From the NCBI GenBank assembly GCA_012064415.1, contig SSNU01000261.1:92332-144022 (forward strand): a DNA stretch of 51,691 nucleotides, given 5' to 3'. Below the pieces are notes generated by a model. It worked only from the letters and a program-made list of their open reading frames with translations. It made no database searches and had not been told where the DNA came from. Below, piece after piece: positions 20,501-32,500 of this stretch. The first letter of the stretch is position 1. Each line of letters begins with the position of its first letter. Both the position numbers and the translations under genes were made by a program. This DNA is from Gyrodactylus bullatarudis. Taxonomy: Eukaryota > Platyhelminthes > Monogenea > Gyrodactylidea > Gyrodactylidae.

Positions 20501-23500
20501 ATTGTCAACGACTTACTGGTTATGGGCTCAATCAGATCTGATGAGCTCAGGACTATTTTAGCAGTTTTGGATCCACATGTATTCTACAATGACAAACCTA
20601 TTTATGATCGTGAGTTAGGTAACAATTTCTGATCTTAGTTTGCCTAATTAATTCTCTCATACAGTCAACAATATTCCAATATCGATATTTGAATTGCCAC
20701 TACCTGAAAGTGTCAAAATTGAATTGTGCTATCTTTTCCATAACCTTTGTGATTTGAAACATCGTCATATCATAGAAAATTTAGTTGATTTCGCTGATGG
20801 TTTCATGCAAGAAATACAGCATGTAAGTAATAAATAGACTGTTTATAAACAATAATTATTTACCCGATAATTGAAACATAATTCATTTTATAGGATCAAA
20901 ATTTCAGATACAAAGCAATTAAAATGGCAAATCTACCCTCATCTCAAGCTGCCAAACTGACAAGAGAATTCCGTTGTCCACCCCTGGAGCAAATGAAAAG
21001 TCTTCTAAGAATGCCCGGTTTAGGTGGACCAACCCTAACTTGGAACCTCGATGAGAATGGTCAGCCAATTCTACCTGAAAAAGAAGGCTTAGATGATGAA
21101 GATGAGATTCCTTCAAATCCTTGTGCTGATGAAATCAAGGACATTCTTCGGGCTTTCCATCGTAGACTTATGAACAACTTCAAAGTCATTCGACCTGACA
21201 ATTACATCCCTGAAGAGGACCCCTATTCTAGATTCGATAACTTGGAAGCTCTTATAAGTCATTCCAATAATGGTAATTTGAGTGTTGGCGATAATCAACT
21301 GATGAAAATCAATGAATCTAGTCAAGGTAGGAACTTTGGTCTTGGAACATCAGTAGAGGAAATCTTTGGCACAAATTCAATTAATGAAATTTTGAACAAA
21401 ATTGACGAAATGAGCAACTTGGAACAACTTCCCAATTACATTGGAGATCCCGAAATCGGAAATGGTGGACCTCCAAAGATTCTAATAGCACTATGGAGTG
21501 TTTTTAAGAGGAAAGAAAGTAACTCCTCTCAGAACGAATTGAAGTCCTTGTCGAAAACTACCGAGGAAGATGATGCAAAAACACGTAAGAATGAGATATA
21601 GTTACGTACTTTACTAATATTTAAATAATTTATATTCTTTTAGATTCTTTAAGTTTTGTTATTCTTCGTACTATGGTCAATTGGGCACGTTCTGGACCTA
21701 TAGAAAGTCTTCCATTGGTCAAAGAAATGTTTGCATTAATGTATAGACAATACAGTCAACTAGATGAGTTATCCAATAGCTTACAAAAAACTTATGTCAT
21801 CAGCATCAATAGTAAAGACTGTGTTGAACGAATGGTTCGTTCTCTTGGTAGAATTCGAAGTCTTCTTGGTGTTCAGTTAGGTCCGAACGAAGAGATTCTG
21901 CTTAGAAATTGTTGTTGGGACATTATGAACAATAAAATATTTTTCCAACACCCAAATCTGACAAGAACACTTGCAGTACACGAAACTGTTATGCAATTGA
22001 TGGTTCAAACATTAGCAAAAGCTAACCTCGATCAACAAGATCAACAGGGCTCATCACAAGAATCCATGATTGATCAGGAACAACAAAACAACTTTATGAT
22101 GAATCGGGGAGCTGATGTTCAACAAAATCAAACTCAACAACAAAACCCTCAAGAATGTAAGTTATACTCCTGAATTTTGAGCTATCAATCTCTGCTGATG
22201 AATTTGATTTTCTATTAAAAATATTTCCATTTCAGCTGGGCTTTTGCCTTCTAATCAAAACAAAATCAGCTCAACAGACATGGTCACACAGTGTTGTCGT
22301 TTCCTTTGCTTCTTTTGCAGAACCTCGAGGAGTAATCAGAAAGCAATGTTTGAACATTTGAGTTATATGCTCGAAAAATCATCCATGCTGCTTGCTCGTC
22401 CAAGCTTGAGAGGTACCTGTCCATTGGATGTTGCTTGCTCATCTCTTAAAGATAATAATGAGTTGGCCCTTGCTTTGAGAGAAAAACAGTTGGAAAAAGT
22501 TGCTGTTTATCTCTCACGATGCGGTGTTCAGTCAAACGCTGAATTGGTTAGTAAGGGGTATCCAGATATTGGCTGGGATCCTGTAGAAGGAGAAAGATTT
22601 CTTGACTTTTTACGCTATACTGTTTGGGTTAACGGAGAAAGCGTAGAAGAAAATGCTAATTTAGTCGTTAGACTTTTGATTAGACGTCCAGAATGTCTGG
22701 GTCCTGCTCTTAGAGGAGGTTCGAAAAAATCCAAAGCTCCTAAAGATGTTCCAGCCAATTTAGAATCTCAAGATGGTCAAGCCTTACCTGGTGTTGAAGA
22801 GGACATAAGTTCAACTGGTGGCGGTCTACTACAGGCAATGAAGCAAGGTCTAGTAATGTCTGCTCAAATTAAACTCATTAAAATGGCTATGGAAGCAGAA
22901 GCAGCTGGTCTCAATCCTGACGATGAAGATTTAGGCTGGAAAACTGTATTGAGTGATTATGAAGATGCCAATTTATTTGTACCAATGCCATATGATTTTA
23001 GCAAGTTGCCTGTAAGTTTGGTAAATTTGCGAATCCACTTTATTTCACTCTTCCATTTAGAGTGAAGATAATCCAGATTTTGTTGATCTTGGCGCTGCAA
23101 TCTTACAATTTTACTCAGTTCTTGTAAATCTTCTCGGTCGATGTGCTGCTGATTCAGAGACAACAAAAAGTGAATCTCTTCGAGCTAAAACAATTCTCCA
23201 ATCCCTTGTCAGTATGAATGATCTAGAAGGAGTTATATCTTTGAAATTTATTCTTCCACCACCAAAGATTGAAAGCCATGTTCGTAAAAATGTTGTTTGT
23301 CTATTAGGAAAATAATGAATGCTTAATCTTTTAAAGATGAAAGAAGATGGCACTGAGGAATGGGTCGACAAGGCCGGTATGCCACCAGGTCTTTTGCCTG
23401 AACACAAATCATCAGTCGTTCTATTCATGGAAAGAGTCTATGGAATTCAAGAGGCTGAAACCTTTTTGCGTCTTCTCGAGAATGGTTTCCTACCAGATTT

Positions 23501-26500
23501 GAGAGCGGCAACTCTTCTTGATTCCGTATGTTTCAACTAATAATTCATTTCATATTTACGCTGATTATAAATTTTTACATTAACTATAACTCAAAATTTC
23601 ATAAAAATTTAGTTTGCATCAGTAGTAAGTTGATTTCTGAAAATGATTCTCTTCCTATGTCCTTGTGCGCTCCTTCGCCCATCACACAAAAGTTTTTACC
23701 TTTTTGTTCTGCATTTTATCCTTGTATGAGTGAGTCGTAGACTTTTGTCAGGTGAGTAATTTTTTCTCATAATCAAGGAAGTGCCTGGATAGAATTTTCT
23801 CTGATTTCAAAAAAGTCTCTTACATCATTAGAAAGGAAAAGACAATGAGTTGGTTAGTATATACGAGAAAATGTATTTTGTAAAAAATTACAAAAAGTGA
23901 GATAGTTCTTGAAGGAAGAAAGCCCAGGAGAAACTCTTTGAAACTTAGATTGGACACATATGGATATAAGATTTGAGAATAAAACCAAAAGCGAATCCCA
24001 TAAGAATCAACTGAAATACTCACTGATACTCCATCATTGAAACTTGATCAAACGTTGAGCTGCATGATTTTAAAGTCGACAATCAAAGACATCAGTGCTT
24101 ATTCCTGAAAATCGCCCTTCTTTTGAGACTAAATTAATCCTCATTTGTTGGCTCAAAGGTGGTAATTAATAAATTTGTTGTATCCTCCTTATCAGACATA
24201 CTAAATAACAACACGTGATTTTGGGGCAAGGTAAACTGAATATATATTTATTAATTAAAACAAGATAATCACATTGGGGATGTTCATAATTTAACTCCTT
24301 GTTTTAATAATGACCTTGACGGTTTGGCAAATATTGGAAGTCGAGGATTCAACTAGTTCATCTTCTCAACACCTCCTCTTCCCGAAAGCGAGGCGGCATG
24401 GGGGCGTTTCGTCTTGGGTTCCTACGTATTTGGGGTTTTGACGTAATAGAGGGTGCTGGATTCTGGAGAGATGCATGTGAATCTTGATACTCGATTTCTG
24501 GGATTCCCAAACTATCAACGAGAGTGCTCAGCAGGGATTTTGGGCTAGTGCGAGGCCTGGTATGATTGACATGAACTGCTTTTGTACGTCCATTATTGTC
24601 TTTAATATCCAGGATCTGACCCTTGGCTTTTGTCACCACAGCTTCAATCCATTTTGCTTGAGGAGTATTGTGCTTATCGTGGATCCAGACAAGGTCTCTC
24701 GCATTAAAGGCTGAGGTTGAGGTTAACACTCTCTTTGCTCTTGTGTTCAGTGGATTAAGCATGGTAAGTTTCGTGTTAACTTTCCTGCCGAACATGGCTT
24801 CTGATGGGGAGATGCCTTCAAGAGTTTTATTTGGGGTGGTTCTGTAATAGGACAAGAATATTTGGATTGCCTTTTTCTTCTCCTCCCTCTCGTGTTTTTT
24901 GAGACATCTTTTAAAAGTGTCGACAAAACGCTCTGCCTGACCATTTGATTGGGGATGGTAAGCTGGGGAGTGTAAGATTTTTATACCTCGGGATTCTGTC
25001 CAATTTACAAATTCTTCAGAGGTGAAGCATTTAGCGTTGTCAGTAACCAAAGATTCTATAGCACCGAAGATACCAATCATTTTGGTAAGTTTTTTAATGA
25101 CGTTTTTAGTGTCCGGACACTTCATCATTTTTACCTCAGGCTATTTCGTCTTGGCATCAACAACTACCAAGAAATACATGCCGTCTATGGGGCCGGCAAA
25201 ATCCATGTGGACTCTTGGAACAGGCCCTATTTAGTGTTGATTGCCATTAATTTTTTAGACGTTTCGTCCAACTCAATTTGAAGGAAGGCTGAAGATAAGT
25301 CTAGGGTCGTGAAGAATTTGGCTTTGCGAATTTTCGCAAAAATATCCTCACTTGAGGGAAGACTATAGCCATGGTCCTGTAACTGTTCGTTTAAACCTGT
25401 GGAATAGTCTGCACAAATTCTTAGCGTGCCATCTTTTTTATGAACTACCATGATGGGGGCGGCATAATCACTATAAGAGATTTCAGAATAGACACCTTGC
25501 TCGATTAACTTATCTAACTCAGCCTTAATTTTATCTTCAAGAGAGTATGTCATACGTCTTTGTGGGACAAAAACCTTTTTAGCATTGGGAACTAAACTCA
25601 AGGTAGCTTTATGGCAGCATAGGCCTGGGGCAGCCTCATTTAACTTAGCTATTTAATTTTTTATGTTGGGGATAGAAATAGACAACACAGCGTAAGAATC
25701 AACTGGGATTTTATTGAGGTCGAAAAGATGGGTGAGATCGTTTCCCACAAGGCCACATTTCTCATTTCGGGCGATGAAGAATGTGCACAACTTCGTGGTC
25801 CCGTTTATAGTAGCACGTACTAGGATTTTACCCAGTAATTCAATACCGACGTCCGAATAGTCTAATGGGGAGAAGTCGATGTCTTGGATTGTGGGGGAAC
25901 CCAGGATTTCGTACTGCCTTTGATTGAGAATGGAGATTTCGGCACCTGAGTCGAGTTGTAATTTCAAGTCGACGTCATTTATGGTTACGTAGACGAATCG
26001 CCGAGCCGGTTCTTGGGAAGGATTGAACTTGATCATGTTCAACCTTTTTGTCCTGCATGAACTGGTAAGGTGGCCTATTTTATTGCACCTGTCACAGCGT
26101 TCGTTTTTGTACGGACATTTCCAGCTGAAGTGGGGCTCATCGCATCTCAGGCAGTTGTTTTGCACTACTATATCGCTGGAGCTTGATCTCGATCGACTCC
26201 TATTTCGATTCTTGTGCTTACTGCTAAAGGCATGGGGTGACTTCTTGGGGGCAGAATTTTTATTATTGTGTTTTCTCTTTGGGGAAGGTCTTCTTGGGGA
26301 CCTCTGAGAAATATTTTTTGAATGGGGGTTTTTATTGGGGTATTTCTTGTTGGACGACGAAGACCCTTGGTACGCCTCATGCGTCTTTGACTTGGCATGT
26401 GACACCTTATTGACCGATGGAGTGGGGCGAGTCAGGTCACGATGCTTTTTATCCGCGTCTTGCAGTCTTTTGCACTCACGGACAAGTTTATCGAAAGACA

Positions 26501-29500
26501 TTCTGGGGCGTCGATCGTACCAATTGATTAGTTTTTTTTGCAGCCAGGCTAAGTCTGGGGAATTCATTGACTTGGGGCTGTCTGATTGTTTGTTTTTGCT
26601 TCCCTGGGGATGGAGGGCTTACGAGAGGCCATTGAGGAAGAGCATTGGGGACCATCCGACGTATCCATTCTCTCAGTGGGCACCTTTGCTTTTGCTGACT
26701 TCTTCGGAGCTTTCTTGGGGGGAATGCTTTTACCGGCGCCAGGCATGGCCGTTTCTTGAGAGGAACCCGGGGAAGACTTGGTTCTGGCTTCGTTAGCCTA
26801 GAAATCGGGACCAAACTTGAACTCTTCCTTTGACTTTTGGAAACTCCTCAGCTTTTCTTTCGTGTTGGGAGTCAATGTGGGCAGATGGGGGACCCATGTT
26901 CTCACTTTCCATGTCGCCAATTGTTGATCAAGTTTCAATGATGGAGTATCAGTGAGTATTTCAGTTGATTCTTATGGGATTCGCTTTTGGTTTTATTCTC
27001 AAATCTTATATCCATATGTGTCCAATCTAAGTTTCAAAGAGTTTCTCCTGGGCTTTCTTCCTTCAAGAACTATCTCACTTTTTGTAATTTTTTACAAAAT
27101 ATATTTTCTCGTATATACTAACCAACTCATTGTCTTTTCCTCTTGATCAGGGGTTTTGAAATGTGCTGAAGATTGATTTGGCACTCATTTTATCCCTGAA
27201 AACAGTGAATTTTCACATTTTCACAAAAACTCACTTTTTTCCTATCTAAATGTATAGAAATCCCTTGCAGCATTCTGATTAGTCGAGATAAATAATACTT
27301 AATTAGGGGGTTAATATTCGTGTTTCAATAAAAATAAGATGTTCCAATAAAAATATTCTTACTGTAATGAAGAATAATATGTATACTTTTTACACCAATT
27401 ACTCACTTGTCAGATGATTACATACAAAGGATACTTTGGTGAACAGAGAATTTTATCAAAACACACCGCAATTATTATTATAATCCAGTAAAACGCTAAG
27501 CATTGTACGCTATACACTCAAAACCTGTTTATAGTATGAGTCATATTCAAGTATTTTTTGTATTTCACTTCTCCTCCAGTTTTTATGCTTGGGAAAGCAC
27601 ACATCCAGTTTTCGAGTCTTGTAACAGTTTTTTTTTTTATAATCCTCACTTTATAGGAGGCCAAGTGTTTTGAAAAAATATTTTTTTGGGCAAAGATTTT
27701 TTCACTTTTTCGGTTTTAAATGAACACATCTGACAGGGTCGTACCGATCAAATCAGGAGAAATTTTTCTACAAAATGAGACCAAGAAAAGAAAAAGTGAA
27801 AATTTTTGACTTGGCCTACTTTAGAGTAGGATTATAAAAATAAATAATTGTTTCGAGTGTCAAAATCTTGATGTGGGCTTTCTCAAGCGCCAAAACGGGA
27901 GGAGAAGTATATTATGAAAAAAATTATTCTAAACAATTTCTGTATTATATTCTACCAATGATACGATTTTCTTTTTGCCAAGATGAAAAGCCATTGATTT
28001 AATAAAAAATTCGAAATTTAATGTTGATTTCAGTTTAAGAACTTAATTCTGATTGTCGATAAAAATGATAAATTTGCATTGGCAATAGAATATATAACGC
28101 TTTGCTATTCTGTATAGAGAAATCACTGCTTCCTATCAGCTATTTTAAAGATTTCACTTTTAAAAAAGATTCTCATCGAATTTCTAAAATATTTAACTGA
28201 TAATTGAAGTTGATATAATTCATGTTTTGTATGCCAATTTTTGCTTGCTTGACTGCACTTTGAATAAGAAATAAACTTGAGAATAATAAATTTTAAAATT
28301 ATAGGCGTATTTTGAGAAGTTTTGAGAAATCGCATGGGTTTCAATTTTATCCACTATCCTCTATACATACAACATGAATGATTGAAAACTTTTACTTTTA
28401 TCGAGTTGATGATAGACTTATTATGTAGCTAATTATTATGGGAATTAATTAAAGCTAACTGGTATGAAGTTGTTAGTCTATGATTTTTACATAAATCTCA
28501 TTTTTTTCATCAAGAATTCGATCATTGATAATTTTCTTTACTCGAAAAATCAATGATATTTTGATCATTCGAAATTCCTCAAAAATAGTGGATCTTTCGA
28601 AAATTTAATGAAAATATTTTAGCTTCTTTGTCTAATCCTGAAAAGTTTGATGAAAAGTTTGAGATTTTTATAAAAATCATTGATTCAAAACTTCATAATA
28701 ACCAAATATAGATACATTTTTAGATGTGAAAAAATCATTCGATGATATTCAACAGAGAAAATTGTAAATTATTTCATATAGTGAAGCATTATACAACTGT
28801 ATATATCAACGTCAACTTCAGCCTTTATAAAAATCTTCAATTATGAATTGTATTCCTATAATATTTTAAAATCATTATATAACAAATTTTGTATACTACA
28901 GAAGAATCAAAAATCTTACACATTTTTTTCTCATCTTGGCGTTCGAACACAATCAGGCTCAAGTACCGGATAGTGATATGGCATTGGCATTAAATCGATA
29001 TCTTTGCAATGCAGTATTACCTCTCTTGACAAAATATGCCCACTTTTTGAAGCACAACGAATCAGCCGTTGGTTTACTAGAGGCAACACTTCATACAACC
29101 TATCGTTTGAGTAAATGTCAATGCATTACAAACAAGCAAAGGGATGCTGTTCGGGATCTGCTAATTGCTTTAGTTCGTGTCCTGGAGCCGCCTACTATGA
29201 CAAAGTTGCTGAAAAAGATTGCTGTTGACGTGAAGAATCTTAATAAAGATGTAAGGAATTGAAATCTCTCTAGATACAGTATTATGGATTTTTGTCAATA
29301 CCTCGTTTATCTTTAGAGTTCTGTTGCATTACAAGTATTGACCGAGTTCTATCAACGGTGTGGTTCTTATTACAGTAGTGAAGGCTGGTCTGGGGATATA
29401 TCATCAGCCAACGATGATGCTGGAGGTTCAGGAGCCTCTGCCGGTTCTTCGGGTATTGTTAAGTCAGCCACTGAAGACGACAGAGGAGTTACAGCTCAAT

Positions 29501-32500
29501 TATTCACTTCAATATTTGATTCGTTAGCTAAACAGCCCTATGAACCTGCATTATTTTCATATGCGTTACCCTGTCTGTGTGCTATTGGATGTGCTCTTCC
29601 ACCAGACTACACTCTAACAAATAAAAATAAGAATGCTGAAAATGATGGACTGATATCTACGGAGAATCAAGGTAACAATCTGAAATTATTTCAAGTTTCA
29701 TTTTTATTCTCAAATCTTATCCAGAAATTCTACATTTAATTCGTTACAAAACTGTGATTAAGTAATTTTCTCTTACTCTGGTCTAGGTGTAACATAAAAG
29801 GATAGTTAAATTATTATTTTCAATTTGTTCTCAAAGAAATGCATGATTTAAAAACTTGAATTCATCAATAGACAAGCAAAAATCTAAAAGTACGTTTGAA
29901 ATACTTTTAAACGAAATTTATTATTTTTCGTGTATAGATTCGTTATTGTGTGTGTTTGTGTTAACCCGTGTGATCCATAGATTTTACTGATGCCCTATAT
30001 AACTATAATCCCCAATTATTTTCAAATATTCTGTTTAAGCACACTATCGAATACATGTAAAAAGCTATTCTTTAGATCCTTTCATATACAATCTGCGAAG
30101 AAATTATAATTATGGTTTAGTGAATCTTTTGTATCTATGGCTAAAATAATTTTTAGTCCCATTTATTTTATTTTTGAGAAAAATTTTGAGTATTTAATTT
30201 TTCAAATTTGAAATTTGAGAATGATTAGTAATCATTGATTACAAACTAGGACACTTTAAGAAAATTTTTGAAATAGGATCATGATCTAAATACAAAATCT
30301 AAAAAGGAATTTTCTGATAACCTCAGATCTGTAATTATTTTTTCTAGATTGTGTTTGGTTTTCAAGATAGCAATCATCATTGTTGAATTCAATCCTTAGG
30401 CAATGATTATTCTGAGATGAAAAATAATTTTGTTTTCTAGTTTTATAAAAGAATAATTCATTCAGAAAGGCGATGCCAGGTTTGTTAAAAGAATAGCGCT
30501 TTATTTCGTGGCATACTCTTCAGCTTTTACATGCCAGATTTATATACAAAAATTAAAAGAAATGATGATAATTGATCTGATTAGCCCTTCTTTTTGTTCA
30601 CCTCCTTAGAGGTGAGTGCGTGTGTGCTTCTTTTGGTACTTCTCTGTAGTTTTCTTGGTGTTGGTATTATGCGAGCACATTTGGTGGTGGGAGAGTTACC
30701 ATGTGCGTGTGTANNNNNNNNNNNNNNNNNNNNNNNNNNNNNNNNNNNNNNNNNNNNNNNNNNNNNNNNNNNNNNNNNNNNNNNNNNNNNNNNNNNNNNN
30801 NNNNNNNNNNNNNNNNNNNNNNNNNNNNNNNNNNNNNNNNNNNNNNNNNNNNNNNNNNNNNNNNNNNNNNNNNNNNNNNNNNNNNNNNNNNNNNNNNNNN
30901 NNNNNNNNNNNNNNNNNNNNNNNNNNNNNNNNNNNNNNNNNNNNNNNNNNNNNNNNNNNNNNNNNNNNNNNNNNNNNNNNNNNNNNNNNNNNNNNNNNNN
31001 NNNNNNNNNNNNNNNNNNNNNNNNNNNNNNNNNNNNNNNNNNNNNNNNNNNNNNNNNNNNNNNNNNNNNNNNNNNNNNNNNNNNNNNNNNNNNNNNNNNN
31101 NNNNNNNNNNNNNNNNNNNNNNNNNNNNNNNNNNNNNNNNNNNNNNNNNNNNNNNNNNNNNNNNNNNNNNNNNNNNNNNNNNNNNNNNNNNNNNNNNNNN
31201 NNNNNNNNNNNNNNNNNNNNNNNNNNNNNNNNNNNNNNNNNNNNNNNNNNNNNNNNNNNNNNNNNNNNNNNNNNNNNNNNNNNNNNNNNNNNNNNNNNNN
31301 NNNNNNNNNNNNNNNNNNNNNNNNNNNNNNNNNNNNNNNNNNNNNNNNNNNNNNNNNNNNNNNNNNNNNNNNNNNNNNNNNNNNNNNNNNNNNNNNNNNN
31401 NNNNNNNNNNNNNNNNNNNNNNNNNNNNNNNNNNNNNNNNNNNNNNNNNNNNNNNNNNNNNNNNNNNNNNNNNNNNNNNNNNNNNNNNNNNNNNNNNNNN
31501 NNNNNNNNNNNNNNNNNNNNNNNNNNNNNNNNNNNNNNNNNNNNNNNNNNNNNNNNNNNNNNNNNNNNNNNNNNNNNNNNNNNNNNNNNNNNNNNNNNNN
31601 NNNNNNNNNNNNNNNNNNNNNNNNNNNNNNNNNNNNACGCACTCACCTCTAAGGAGGTGAACAAAAAGAAGGGCTAATCAGATCAATTATCATCATTTCT
31701 TTTAATTTTTGTATATAAATCTGGCATGTAAAAGCTGAAGAGTATGCCACGAAATAAAGCGCTATTCTTTTAACAAACCTGGCATCGCCTTTCTGTATGA
31801 ATTCTTCTATTGCTCAGATAAAATCAGAGGTTTATCAACACCTCTCAAACAAAAAGAATAATTATTCTAGAGTGAAGATTTTTTTAAACTTATAACTAAG
31901 GTTATTTTTGAGTGATGAAAGTTTTAGTTCCCTTTGTCGCGCATCGATTCATCTAATCCGACGAATAGTCAAGATGTAATTTTCATTTCAATAATTGAAA
32001 ATTTTATTTTTCAAGCTAAAATAATTATTGCTATAAGTGCAAATTTTTAGTGAAAGCATGCTTATTTGTAAACATATTCCAATAAAAATTCATTTAGTAA
32101 AACTGGTTTAACATTTTAATATAATCATAAACTTATTTAGTTGGATTTTCAATATTCATACAGATTTATCTAGTTTTAAAAAATTTGATCTGCGGCACAA
32201 ATTTATTCACGAGGGGTCAAATTTTATTTTCACAACCATTTCTTTTCTTCAGATGCCCCAGCTCCAGGTGGACCTCCAATTCAAATAAGCGATGATGTAC
32301 TAGAAATATTTAGGCCAAAACCTGTTGATACAAGTCAAATAAGAATACCAAATACATTATCTGTACTGGTTGATAATTTTGCTGAGCATTGTCATGATAC
32401 TTGGGCTCAGGAGCTCCTTGAGCAAGGATATATCTGTGGTGCTGTGGCTGATGAATTCCACAAAACGCATCCTAATCTCAAACACTTCCGGGCACTTCCA

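Larger units (their letters stand above)
23834..27141 (-). mobile_element. Decayed Ty3/Gypsy retrotransposon flanked by inverted end repeats
   Basis: Minus-strand gag zinc knuckles, protease, partial reverse transcriptase and integrase lie in the Ty3/Gypsy order. The two ends, 23834-24052 and 26924-27141 (about 218 bp), are nearly identical, with one difference seen. They are inverted relative to each other, whereas normal LTRs are direct. At the right end the repeat is followed, in element orientation, by ATTGGCGACATGG, which looks like the LTR-to-leader junction of this class, so the right copy is probably the true 5' LTR. The coding part is broken by frameshifts, an in-frame stop and an internal deletion. 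The element cannot be autonomous. Confidence 0.8.
23526..28956 (+). other. Large RyR intron hosting mobile elements
   Basis: This intron of 5,431 bp runs from a GTATGT donor after LLDS to a CAG acceptor before the exon reading [15 protein letters not shown]. It contains the Ty3/Gypsy remnant (23834-27141) and a fold-back element (27568-27907). Between 27908 and 28956 I see only AT-rich DNA with weak similarity to the dispersed intronic repeat described under findings. Confidence 0.85.

Noticed and set aside
26023..26796. Plus-strand frames over the Gag region
   Set aside because: Shadow frames opposite the minus-strand zinc-knuckle and protease sequence.
30581..31677. Several long open frames across the assembly gap, both strands
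   Set aside because: They consist of undetermined residues; the gap has no stops because it has no sequence.
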